Part shown: in pieces, positions 54,687 through 62,907 of the stretch | Position numbering within the stretch: position 1 is the first letter of the stretch | How the letters are laid out: each line of letters opens with the position of its first letter | From: DASXRU01 sp034665305 | GTDB lineage: Bacteria > Acidobacteriota > Blastocatellia > Pyrinomonadales > Pyrinomonadaceae | DNA length: 64,000 nt | Reading direction: 5' to 3' | NCBI GenBank assembly: GCA_034665305.1 | Contig: JAXDFZ010000016.1 | Coordinates: forward strand, 62,001-126,000 | Translations under genes and position numbers: made by a program | Notes under the pieces: model-generated | Told to the model about the DNA's origin: nothing | Database searches by the model: none | What the model saw: only the letters and a program-made list of their open reading frames with translations

Positions 54687-54905
54687 GTCTAGCGTCTCCA
54701 ACCAGAAATCGATCTTTGAATCCGCAGTCCGCAATCCGAATTCCGCAATGAGTACGCGCTGCTTGACGATGTGAGTTCGTCTGTCTAGACTGACTCTCTT
54801 TCGCAGAATCGATGGAAAGGCCGGCCCCGTAACCCGCAAACCAAGACCAAACTGATGCTCGAACCCGAATCAGTGATCGGTCCGCCGACGGAGCGCAAGT
54901 AAACA

Positions 54906-55760
54906 TTGAACAGCCCAGGCACCATGGAACTTCCCAACGAGCCCCTAGTCGTTATTCAACCCAGTAAGTCATGGGTCGCCCTGAACCTGCGCGATCTGTG
55001 GTCCTATCGGGAGCTGCTCTATTTTCTGACCTGGCGCGATGTGAAAGTGCGCTACAAACAGACGCTTCTGGGAGTTGCCTGGGCCGTCATGCAGCCGCTC
55101 TTTACGATGTTGATTTTTACGCTCTTCTTCGGCAAGTTGGGCGGCTTCGATACGCGCACCGAGGGCATGCCTTATCCGCTCTTTGCCTTTGCGGGTTTGC
55201 TGCCGTGGACGTTCTTCGCGAACGCCGTTACCAACAGCAGCAACAGCCTGGTAGGCAGCGCGAACCTAATTACCAAGGTTTATTTCCCGCGGATGATAAT
55301 TCCGGGAGCCGCGGTCGCCGCCGGTCTCGTTGATTTTGCGATCTCTTTCGTAATGTTGGTCGGGCTGATGTTTTATTACAAGGTCGCAGTGACTGCGACT
55401 TTGCTTTTACTGCCGGTGCTCGTGATCTTGACCGCGGCTCTCGCCGTGGGTGTGGGCATGTGGCTTTCGGCGCTGAACGTGAAGTATCGCGATATCAGAT
55501 TTGCGCTGCCTTTTTTGATTCAACTGTGGATGTTTATGTCGCCGATCATTTTCCCCACAACCTTCCTGCCGCCAAAGTGGCGTTGGGCCATGGCGTTGAA
55601 TCCGCTGACCGGAATCATCGAAGGTTACCGGTCATCCATTTTTGGCCGCCCGGTTGATTGGTCGGCATTGGGTATCTCTACGTTGATCATCGTTCTGCTG
55701 GTTGTTTACGCTTCGTATTCCTTCCGCCGAATGGAAAAGACTTTCGCGGATATCGTCTAA
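54906..55760 (+). CDS. wzm: ABC-2 type polysaccharide exporter permease (Wzm-like)
   Basis: 284 residues. A TTG start is assumed; an ATG six codons later is an equally good alternative. After a cytosolic lead (SWVALNLRDLWSYRELLYF), six hydrophobic helices follow, with the family features LTWRDVKVRYKQTLLGVAWAV and LNVKYRDIRFALPF. The C-terminal ITGIIEGYRSS-like region and a short RMEKTFADIV end are usual for Wzm/TagG proteins. With the ATPase at 55767 it exports a completed polysaccharide through the inner membrane. Confidence 0.9.
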   Translation: MNSPGTMELPNEPLVVIQPSKSWVALNLRDLWSYRELLYFLTWRDVKVRYKQTLLGVAWAVMQPLFTMLIFTLFFGKLGGFDTRTEGMPYPLFAFAGLLPWTFFANAVTNSSNSLVGSANLITKVYFPRMIIPGAAVAAGLVDFAISFVMLVGLMFYYKVAVTATLLLLPVLVILTAALAVGVGMWLSALNVKYRDIRFALPFLIQLWMFMSPIIFPTTFLPPKWRWAMALNPLTGIIEGYRSSIFGRPVDWSALGISTLIIVLLVVYASYSFRRMEKTFADIV

Positions 55761-55766
55761 GGCTAT

Positions 55767-57080
55767 ATGAAGCCGATCGTCAACGTTACTAATCTTAGCA
55801 AGCAGTATCGTATCGGCGCGCGCGACGCGCTCTACGGGACCTTTCGGGAAAAGATCGTCGACCTCGCCCGTGTTCCCCTGGAACGCTTGCGGCAACGAGG
55901 ACAGCGGTCTGACAGCCCGAGCATTTGGGCACTCCGTGATATTGACTTTGAGATCCGTCCGGGCGAAGTGGTCGGCATTATCGGCAGAAACGGCGCCGGT
56001 AAATCGACCCTGCTGAAGATCCTTTCGCGAATTACTGAGCCGACGACCGGTGCCGTCGAGTTGTACGGCCGAGTTGCCAGCTTGCTGGAAGTGGGAACCG
56101 GTTTCCACGGTGAATTGACCGGCCGCGAAAACATCTATCTGAATGGCGCCATTCTGGGGATGAAGAAAACTGAGACCGCGCGGAAGTTTGATGAGATTGT
56201 CGCCTTCTCGGAAATTGAAAAGTTTGTTGATACTCCGGTAAAGCGCTATTCCAGCGGCATGTACCTGCGTCTGGCTTTTGCCGTCGCCGCCCACCTGGAA
56301 CCGGAGATCCTGATGGTGGACGAAGTGCTGGCGGTCGGCGATGCCCGCTTCCAACGAAAGTGCCTTGATAAAATGGAAGGCGTTGGGCGGCAGGGACGAA
56401 CCGTACTGTTTGTTTCGCACAACATGCCCGCCATCACGCGGCTATGTCCGCGGACGATTCTGCTGGATGAAGGCGCCGTTAAGTTCGATGGGCCATCCCA
56501 TGAAGCGGCGAGTATCTATCTGAGCGGTAGCATCGGAGCCGGCGCAGTGCGCGAGTGGGCCAACGCAGAAGCAGCTCCCGGAAATTCGATTGCCCGTTTG
56601 CGTGCGGTCCGCGTGCGCGATCAAAGCGGACAGATTCTGGACACGATGGATATTCGTGAGCCGATCGATATTGAAATGGAGTACGAGGTGTTACAGCCAG
56701 GTCACGTGCTGGTACCGAACTATCGTTTCTTCAACGACGAAGGTTTGTGCGTTTTTGGCGCCAGCGATCCCGATCTGGCCTCGCGCCGCCAGCCACGGGC
56801 CGCCGGCCGCTATCTAAGCGTCGCCCGCGTTCCCGGTAACCTGCTCGCTGAAGGAACAATGATCGTCGGCGCCGCACTCAGCACCATGGAACCCGTCAGC
56901 ATTCACTTTTACGAGCGCGATGCGGTAGCGTTTCACGTGGTCGATTCGATGGATGGAGACTCAGCTCGCGGCGATTATGCCGGGCCCTTCCCCGGTGTCG
57001 TTAGACCTCTTTTGAATTGGAACACGCGAATGGTTGACGGCGCCCGAATGGTCCAGTTCTCCGAGGCAGACACTCTATGA
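55767..57080 (+). CDS. wzt: ABC exporter ATPase with C-terminal glycan-binding domain (Wzt-like)
   Basis: 437 residues. Walker A IIGRNGAGKSTLLK (about 70-83), signature YSSGMYLRLAF (about 160-170), Walker B ILMVDEVLAVGD, and an H-loop SHNMPAI. Residues about 260-437 are the extra beta-sandwich found in Wzt proteins that read the modified end of the glycan. This kind of exporter recognises a non-reducing-terminal cap such as a methyl or acyl group. The downstream methyltransferase and acyl genes could build such a cap, though this is inference. Six bases separate it from the permease; it overlaps the next gene by 4. Confidence 0.95.
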   Translation: MKPIVNVTNLSKQYRIGARDALYGTFREKIVDLARVPLERLRQRGQRSDSPSIWALRDIDFEIRPGEVVGIIGRNGAGKSTLLKILSRITEPTTGAVELYGRVASLLEVGTGFHGELTGRENIYLNGAILGMKKTETARKFDEIVAFSEIEKFVDTPVKRYSSGMYLRLAFAVAAHLEPEILMVDEVLAVGDARFQRKCLDKMEGVGRQGRTVLFVSHNMPAITRLCPRTILLDEGAVKFDGPSHEAASIYLSGSIGAGAVREWANAEAAPGNSIARLRAVRVRDQSGQILDTMDIREPIDIEMEYEVLQPGHVLVPNYRFFNDEGLCVFGASDPDLASRRQPRAAGRYLSVARVPGNLLAEGTMIVGAALSTMEPVSIHFYERDAVAFHVVDSMDGDSARGDYAGPFPGVVRPLLNWNTRMVDGARMVQFSEADTL

Positions 57081-57841
57081 AAGTTGTAATCCTGGCCGGC
57101 GGCGTCGGCACGCGGCTCGCCGAAGAAACCGAATTGAAACCCAAGCCGATGGTCGAGATTGGCGGCAAGCCCATCCTCTGGCACATCATGCAGCACTACG
57201 CGCATTACGATTTCAAAGAGTTTCATATCGCGCTGGGTTATCGCGGGGAGATGATCAAACGGTTCTTTCTCGACTATTGCAGCCTTAGCGGAAACATGAC
57301 GCTTCACCTTGCCAACGGGAACGTGCAACAGCAACCGGGCGAGGCTGAAGACTGGATCGTGCACCTCGAAAACACCGGTCTGGAAACGAATACCGGCGGC
57401 CGGATCAAACGGCTGCAGCCATATTTGCAGGAAACGTTCATGGTCACGTATGGCGACGGCGTCAGCAACGTTGATCTGTCGCGGCTTTTGGAATTCCATC
57501 GATCACACGGAAAAATCGCCACTGTGACTGCGGTCAGGCCACCGGCTCGCTTTGGCGGATTAATTTTTGCCGGCGACATGGTGACCGAGTTCACCGAAAA
57601 GCCGCAGATTGGCGAAGGCTGGATTAACGGCGGTTTCATGGTCCTGGAGCCTGCGGTTTTTGACTACCTGGACAACGATGCCAGCAGCCTTGAGGCGGAG
57701 GGCCTCGAGCGCCTGGCTCCCGAGAAGCAATTGGTCGCGTATCGCCACGAGGGATTCTGGCAGTGCATGGACACGATGCGCGAAGTTCGACTCCTGGAAA
57801 ACTTGTGGCAAAGTGGCGCCGCGCCCTGGAAGTTATGGTAG
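57077..57841 (+). CDS. rfbF: Glucose-1-phosphate cytidylyltransferase
   Basis: 254 residues. AGGVGTRLAEETELKPKPM (7-25) is the cytidylyltransferase signature, followed by GGKPILWHIMQHYA and MVTYGDGVSNVD with the metal-binding Asp. It makes CDP-glucose from CTP and glucose-1-phosphate, the first step to CDP-3,6-dideoxy and related sugars. It starts inside the wzt stop (ATGA) and its end overlaps the rfbG start by 7 bp. Confidence 0.95.
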   Translation: MKVVILAGGVGTRLAEETELKPKPMVEIGGKPILWHIMQHYAHYDFKEFHIALGYRGEMIKRFFLDYCSLSGNMTLHLANGNVQQQPGEAEDWIVHLENTGLETNTGGRIKRLQPYLQETFMVTYGDGVSNVDLSRLLEFHRSHGKIATVTAVRPPARFGGLIFAGDMVTEFTEKPQIGEGWINGGFMVLEPAVFDYLDNDASSLEAEGLERLAPEKQLVAYRHEGFWQCMDTMREVRLLENLWQSGAAPWKLW

Positions 57842-58854
57842 AAACAGTTTCCCCAAACAAACAGTTCTGGCAGGACCGGCCCACGTTCGTCACCGGTGGC
57901 ACCGGTCTGCTGGGCGGCTGGCTCGTGCGGAAGTTGCTCGCGGCTGGTGCGGATGTCGTCTGCCTGGTTCGCGATTGGGTACCGCAATCAGAACTGGTGC
58001 GCGCACACCTTATCGAGCAGGTGAAAGTCGTGCGCGGCGATGTCCGCGATCAGGCATTGCTGGAACGCGTGCTCGGTGAGTATGAGATCGACACGGCACT
58101 GCACCTGGCCGCCCAAACCATCGTCGGCATAGCGAACCGAAATCCAGTTTCAACCTTCGAGACTAACGTTGGCGGGACCTGGTCGATGTTGGAAGCTTGC
58201 CGGCGCAGCAGCACAGTAAAACAAATTGTCATCGCTTCGTCGGATAAGGCTTATGGTGAGCATGACGTTTTGCCTTACAGCGAAGAAGCGCCGCTCGTGG
58301 GCCGGCATCCATACGACGTCAGTAAGTCCTGCGCGGATTTGATCGCGCGCGCTTACGCTGAGACGTACCAGTCACCGGTCGCAATAACTCGCTGCGGCAA
58401 CTTTTACGGCGGCGGCGATCTCAACTGGAACCGCCTCGTGCCGGGCACGATTCGATCCGCAATCCGCGGCCAGCGGCCCGTGATCCGATCCGACGGCGAG
58501 TATGTGCGCGACTACTTTTATGCTGAGGACGGAGCGCTCGCCAACATGCTGTTGGCGGAGCGGCTGGCCCACGATCCCGAACTGAGCGGTGAGGCGTTCA
58601 ATTTCTCCAACGAAACCCAGGTGACGGTCTTCGAACTTGTGGGCCGCATTCTCTCTTTGATGGACTCGCAGCTGCAGCCCGAAGTGCGCCACGAAGCGAC
58701 GAACGAAATCCGCCATCAATACCTGAGTGCCGCTAAAGCCCGACGCGTCCTCGACTGGCAACCGAATTTCACGCTCGATGAGGGGCTGCGCCGCACTATC
58801 GATTGGTATCGGGCTTTCCTGAACGATGCCGCCGTTAGATCATTACGCAACTAA
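57835..58854 (+). CDS. rfbG: CDP-glucose 4,6-dehydratase
   Basis: 339 residues from the ATG at 57835; longer starts would lie inside rfbF. VTGGTGLLGGWLVRK holds the NAD-binding Gly motif, SSDKAYGEH the Ser, and RHPYDVSKSCADL the Tyr and Lys of the SDR. It makes CDP-4-keto-6-deoxyglucose. The usual next enzyme, the RfbH dehydrase, is not found; the branch goes instead to a methyltransferase, a PLP enzyme and an acylation module. Confidence 0.95.
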   Translation: MVETVSPNKQFWQDRPTFVTGGTGLLGGWLVRKLLAAGADVVCLVRDWVPQSELVRAHLIEQVKVVRGDVRDQALLERVLGEYEIDTALHLAAQTIVGIANRNPVSTFETNVGGTWSMLEACRRSSTVKQIVIASSDKAYGEHDVLPYSEEAPLVGRHPYDVSKSCADLIARAYAETYQSPVAITRCGNFYGGGDLNWNRLVPGTIRSAIRGQRPVIRSDGEYVRDYFYAEDGALANMLLAERLAHDPELSGEAFNFSNETQVTVFELVGRILSLMDSQLQPEVRHEATNEIRHQYLSAAKARRVLDWQPNFTLDEGLRRTIDWYRAFLNDAAVRSLRN

Positions 58855-60160
58855 AGACGGATTGCCGATCGTGACGAATAACGCATTGCCGGCCCTAAAC
58901 CGCGACCGGGCTGCTGAACAATCCTCCGCGCCTCAGTCTGCCGCTTGCCGTTCATGCGGCGCGGGCAATTTATCGCTCATACTGTCGCTTGGTCATACCC
59001 CGCTGGCGAATGCCCTGCTCACCGCGTCACAGTTGGACCAGCCGGAAGAAACTTTCCCCCTCGATCTCACTTTCTGTGATGCCTGCACGCTGGTGCAGAT
59101 TACGGAAACCGTGCCGCCCGACAAACTATTTCGTCATTACTTTTACCTCTCTTCTTTCTCAGACACGATGCTCCGGCACGCTCGGCAAATCGCGCATCGT
59201 CTTATCTCCCAGCGAGGATTAGGGCCCGACAGTCTGGTCGTGGAAGTCGCGAGTAACGACGGCTACTTGCTGCAGTACTACAAGGACGAGGGGATTCCGG
59301 TGCTGGGAATTGAACCGGCTGAAAACATTGCTCGCATTGCCGGCGAAAAGGGCATCCCGACTCGCTGCGATTTCTTTGGCGCCGAGTTGGCAGAAAAGCT
59401 GGCGATCGAGGGGCGCTATGCGCATGTTATTCACGCCAACAATGTACTGGCACACGTGGCGGACTTGAATGGTGTCGTGGCGGGATTTGCGAGGCTGTTG
59501 AGGCCCAGCGGCATCCTCGTGGTCGAAGTTCCTTATGTGAAAGAAATGATCGATCGCTGCGAGTTTGACACGATCTATCATGAACATCTTTCGTATTTCT
59601 CTTTAACGGCGCTGGACCAACTGTTCCGCCGTCACGGTCTTTTGATTCATGAGGTGGAACAACTGGCGTTGCACGGCGGCACGTTGCGCGTTTTCGCCAT
59701 CAAGGCCGACATAGTGTTGCACCCTGCCGGCACGGTGCGGCAACTACTGACAACCGAGGCCAGCTGGGGCGTAAGGGAGATCAGTTCATACCAGGGCTTT
59801 GCTGCTAACGTGGAGCGCCTGCGCGAGTCACTCGCTTCGCTGCTGCATAGGCTAAAGGCCGAAGGGCGCCGGATCGCGGTGTACGGCGCGTCCGCTAAAG
59901 GCAGTACCCTGCTAAACTACTTCGGTCTTGGTCATGAAGTGTTTGATTTTGTCGTTGATCGCAGCACCGTGAAGCAGGGTCTGTACACGCCCGGCACGCA
60001 CCTGCCAATCTACGCGCCGGAAAAACTACTCGAAGAGATGCCGGAATACGTGCTCTTGCTGACATGGAATTTTGCCGACGAAGTGCTCGAACAACAGGCA
60101 GAGTACCGGGCGGCCGGCGGGCGCTTTATTATCCCGATTCCCGAAGTACGCATCGTTTGA
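58826..60160 (+). CDS. C-methyltransferase-type protein for deoxysugar (TylCIII/NovU-like)
   Basis: 444 residues. The N-terminal zinc-binding domain has Cys41, Cys44, Cys84 and Cys87 (CRSCG ... CDAC) and SLGHTPLANALL, then the SAM core VVEVASNDGYLLQYY (about 138-152) and a C-terminal GASAKGSTLLNYFG domain. This set is the signature of TylCIII-like sugar C-methyltransferases, which methylate C3 of NDP-4-keto-6-deoxy sugars. It follows rfbG, so CDP-4-keto-6-deoxyglucose is the likely substrate. The start at 58826 overlaps rfbG by 29 bp; a GTG at 58871 avoids the overlap. Confidence 0.85.
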   Translation: MPPLDHYATKDGLPIVTNNALPALNRDRAAEQSSAPQSAACRSCGAGNLSLILSLGHTPLANALLTASQLDQPEETFPLDLTFCDACTLVQITETVPPDKLFRHYFYLSSFSDTMLRHARQIAHRLISQRGLGPDSLVVEVASNDGYLLQYYKDEGIPVLGIEPAENIARIAGEKGIPTRCDFFGAELAEKLAIEGRYAHVIHANNVLAHVADLNGVVAGFARLLRPSGILVVEVPYVKEMIDRCEFDTIYHEHLSYFSLTALDQLFRRHGLLIHEVEQLALHGGTLRVFAIKADIVLHPAGTVRQLLTTEASWGVREISSYQGFAANVERLRESLASLLHRLKAEGRRIAVYGASAKGSTLLNYFGLGHEVFDFVVDRSTVKQGLYTPGTHLPIYAPEKLLEEMPEYVLLLTWNFADEVLEQQAEYRAAGGRFIIPIPEVRIV

Positions 60161-60181
60161 AATTTTAGTCACCAAGTCCCT

Positions 60182-61045
60182 ATGACCTTTACCAAAGAAG
60201 AGTTGCAAGAGATGGCCGGCAAGGTTCCGTTCTGGTTCCATTCAATTGACCTCGGCCAGGGCGTTGTCACAAAGGGTTGGAAAACTCCGGACCACCTGAC
60301 CGCGGAAGTTGAGAGCCTGCGTTTACCTGACCTCCGCGGCAAGAGCGTCCTCGATATAAACGCTCTTGACGGCTTCTATTCGTTTGAAGCTGCACGTAGA
60401 GGCGCGCGCCGCGTCGTCGCGCTTGATCACTACATGTGGGCGATGGACTTGGGCGAGCACTCCAGGTATTGGCTGGAGTGTAAAGAGCGCGGCATCACAC
60501 CCGCTCCCTACCACACCATGCCGTACTACAAGCCCGACGAGTTGCCCGGAAAGATCGGCTTCGATACTGCGCATCGAGCCCTGGGAAGCAAGGTTGAGGA
60601 CGTAGTAGCGGATTTTATGGACATGGATCTCGAACCGCTGGGTACGTTCGACGTAGTTTTTTATCTGGGCTCGCTCTACCACATGGAAAATCCTTTGCTG
60701 GCAATGCAACGAGTCGCCGCGGTCACGACAGAGGTGGCCGTCATCGAAACAGAGGCCGCAGCTTTTCCCAACTTTGAGCAGCATGCGCTCTGCGAGTTTT
60801 TCGAAACGAACGAGTTGAACGGAGATGTATCGAACTGGTGGGCGCCAAATGAGAAAGCCCTGGTGGGATTGTGCCGCGCCGCCGGCTTCAAACGCGTGGA
60901 CGTCCTGGTGGGAGACGCGCACCATACCAGGTCTCTGCCGCAGAAGATGCGCTCTGCCGCGGGCTCGGCGCTCCGCGAACTCTCGCTGCGAAAAGAAGGA
61001 TCACAAGTCAAACGTTACCGGGCGATTGCCCACGCGTGGAAGTGA
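60182..61045 (+). CDS. SAM-dependent methyltransferase (CmoB/DUF1698-like)
   Basis: 287 residues. FWFHSIDLGQGVVTKG is a hallmark of the DUF1698/CmoB-like group, followed by SAM motif VLDINALDGFYSFEAARRG (about 56-74) and VVFYLGSLYHMENP. Members bind carboxy-SAM or SAM; here the carboxy-SAM-specific residues cannot be checked. In this operon it probably methylates a sugar or the glycan end. It follows the C-methyltransferase gene by 21 bp. Confidence 0.8.
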   Translation: MTFTKEELQEMAGKVPFWFHSIDLGQGVVTKGWKTPDHLTAEVESLRLPDLRGKSVLDINALDGFYSFEAARRGARRVVALDHYMWAMDLGEHSRYWLECKERGITPAPYHTMPYYKPDELPGKIGFDTAHRALGSKVEDVVADFMDMDLEPLGTFDVVFYLGSLYHMENPLLAMQRVAAVTTEVAVIETEAAAFPNFEQHALCEFFETNELNGDVSNWWAPNEKALVGLCRAAGFKRVDVLVGDAHHTRSLPQKMRSAAGSALRELSLRKEGSQVKRYRAIAHAWK

Positions 61046-61088
61046 AGCAAACGGTCCAACTAAAGTTAAATTGATTCGAGGAAAACTA

Positions 61089-62225
61089 ATGGAGTTAGAG
61101 AAGATACCTGTCTTTAGACCGCTCATCGAGCAGGAGGAATACGATGCGAGCCGTCAGGCGCTGGAATTGGGCTGGCTGGGCATGGGCAGTTACGTAGGAA
61201 ACTTCGAGCAAGGCATCAAAAGCTATCTGAAGGCTGACGATAGATACGTCGCCGCCGTCAGCACCGGTCATGCGGCGATTCATCTGGGCCTGCTAGCGAT
61301 GGGCGTCGGGCCAGGCGATGAAGTCATCACGCCGTCATTTAATAACGCCGCCGACTTTCAGGCCATCCTGGCCACGGGTGCGGAGCCGGTGTTTTGCGAC
61401 ATCGACAGCGATTCGCTTTGCATAGATTTTGATAAGGCCGAAGAACTTGTTTCGCCCCGAACCAAGGCCATCATCGTGATCGACTATGATTGCGTCCTTT
61501 GCGATCACGACCGTGTGGCTGAGTTTGCCGGCAAGCACAAGCTGCGCGTGTTGCACGACGCGGCCCATTCGTTCGGCTCGAAGTATCAGGGGAAAATGAT
61601 CGGCAGCTTTTCGGATGTCTGCGTCTTCAGTTTCGATCCGGTCAAGACCATTACCTGCATCGACGGCGGCGCCATCATCGTCCGCACCGAAGATGAGTTG
61701 CGCAAACTTCACGAGATGCGTCTGATTGGAATGAGCCAGCCCGCCAAAGTCATGTACACCAACGCGCGCGCATGGACCTACGACATGACGATGATCGGCT
61801 TCCGTTATCACATGGCGAATTTGCACGCGGCGATCGGCCTGGCCCAACTGGCAAAGATCGAAAAGATTGCCGAAAGCCGCCGCGCGTCCGGCCGTTACTA
61901 CAACGAGCATCTGTCTCAAGTGCCGGGAGTGACGGTGCCGAAGACGGACTTTGTCGATATCACTCCGTTTCTTTACTACATCCGAGTGCCGGGCGATCAA
62001 CGCGAACCACTGCGCGCGCACCTGACCCAACTGGGCATTGATACCGGCATTCACTGGCAACCGGGACACTGGTTTACCCTGCTGAAAGACTGCCGCCGCG
62101 GCGATCTGACCGTGACCGAGCGGGTTGGTCATGAAGTCCTGTCACTGCCGTTGCATTCCCTGATGACTACGCAAACTCTCGATCGCGTCATCTCCGGCAT
62201 CCGCGATTTCTTCGAAGGGAGATAG
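61089..62225 (+). CDS. DegT/DnrJ/EryC1/StrS PLP-dependent sugar aminotransferase
   Basis: 378 residues from the ATG at 61089, which has GAGG upstream; the frame is open back to 60825, but that part lies inside the methyltransferase gene. Lys186 in SFDPVKTITCIDGGA is the PLP lysine, so the enzyme is a real aminotransferase, not an RfbH-type dehydrase in which this residue is His. VLHDAAHSFG holds the Asp. It should place an amino group on the CDP-keto-sugar, which could later be acylated by the genes downstream. Confidence 0.85.
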   Translation: MELEKIPVFRPLIEQEEYDASRQALELGWLGMGSYVGNFEQGIKSYLKADDRYVAAVSTGHAAIHLGLLAMGVGPGDEVITPSFNNAADFQAILATGAEPVFCDIDSDSLCIDFDKAEELVSPRTKAIIVIDYDCVLCDHDRVAEFAGKHKLRVLHDAAHSFGSKYQGKMIGSFSDVCVFSFDPVKTITCIDGGAIIVRTEDELRKLHEMRLIGMSQPAKVMYTNARAWTYDMTMIGFRYHMANLHAAIGLAQLAKIEKIAESRRASGRYYNEHLSQVPGVTVPKTDFVDITPFLYYIRVPGDQREPLRAHLTQLGIDTGIHWQPGHWFTLLKDCRRGDLTVTERVGHEVLSLPLHSLMTTQTLDRVISGIRDFFEGR

Positions 62226-62226
62226 C

Positions 62227-62877
62227 GTGCCGATGTCCGCTGGTCGCGATCTGCTTCAGGCGTTAAAGACCACTGCCCCGGCAAACGGACCGTGCCTGAG
62301 TATTCCCGTCGGCTCGCCAGTCGAAGCCATCCTCCGTCCAGTAGCCACTACTCCTGGTCAGCTAAATGCCAGTGATGTTCGCTTGCTTACCGAGTGGCGC
62401 AACCGCTTCGTAAAATCGTTTCTGACTCAATTTGAAGCGACCGAAGCGCGCACTGAAAAGTGGTTGACGGAAACCGTCGGGCCGGAACCCGGACGCATTC
62501 TGTTCATGCTGGATGACGCGCGCGGCAAGACTGTTGGCTACCTCGGCCTGGCGTTCATAGATTGGGAACGGGGCACGGGCGAGGCAGACGCAATCGTGCG
62601 CGGTGCGGCGGTTGCACCGGGCGTAATGACTAAGGCGCTGTTCACCCTTTTTGATTGGGCGCGGGAACAGCTTCAACTGCAGCACCTCAATGCGCGCGTG
62701 CGCTCCGATAATCCGGCGCTCAGTTTCTTTCTTAAGTTTGCGAGGGAATACCAACGTGTCCCTCTACGCCGGGTCGATGAGCCCGGCCTGACACGTTGGG
62801 TAGAAGACGCATCGCTTGCTGCTGCCGAAACTGCTCTGGTATATATAGCCTTTCCATCACAACGAAACCCTCTTTAG
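62227..62877 (+). CDS. GNAT-like N-acyltransferase
   Basis: 216 residues, with a GTG at 62227 (ATG two codons later is possible). The middle shows the GNAT sequence style: ILFMLDDARGKTVGYLGLAF, AIVRGAAVAPGVMTKALF (loop for acyl-CoA phosphate) and LNARVRSDNPALSFFLKFA. The usual R/Q-x-x-G-x-G/A is not clean, so the call is moderate. It lies one base after the aminotransferase stop and so is a natural candidate for acylating the new amino sugar. Confidence 0.6.
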   Translation: MPMSAGRDLLQALKTTAPANGPCLSIPVGSPVEAILRPVATTPGQLNASDVRLLTEWRNRFVKSFLTQFEATEARTEKWLTETVGPEPGRILFMLDDARGKTVGYLGLAFIDWERGTGEADAIVRGAAVAPGVMTKALFTLFDWAREQLQLQHLNARVRSDNPALSFFLKFAREYQRVPLRRVDEPGLTRWVEDASLAAAETALVYIAFPSQRNPL

Positions 62878-62907
62878 GTCGGCGTTCCAGGCCAGCCGGG
62901 AAAATCG

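Noticed and set aside
60825..61088. Longer start for the aminotransferase
   Set aside because: It would lie inside the upstream methyltransferase gene, and the ATG at 61089 has a ribosome site.
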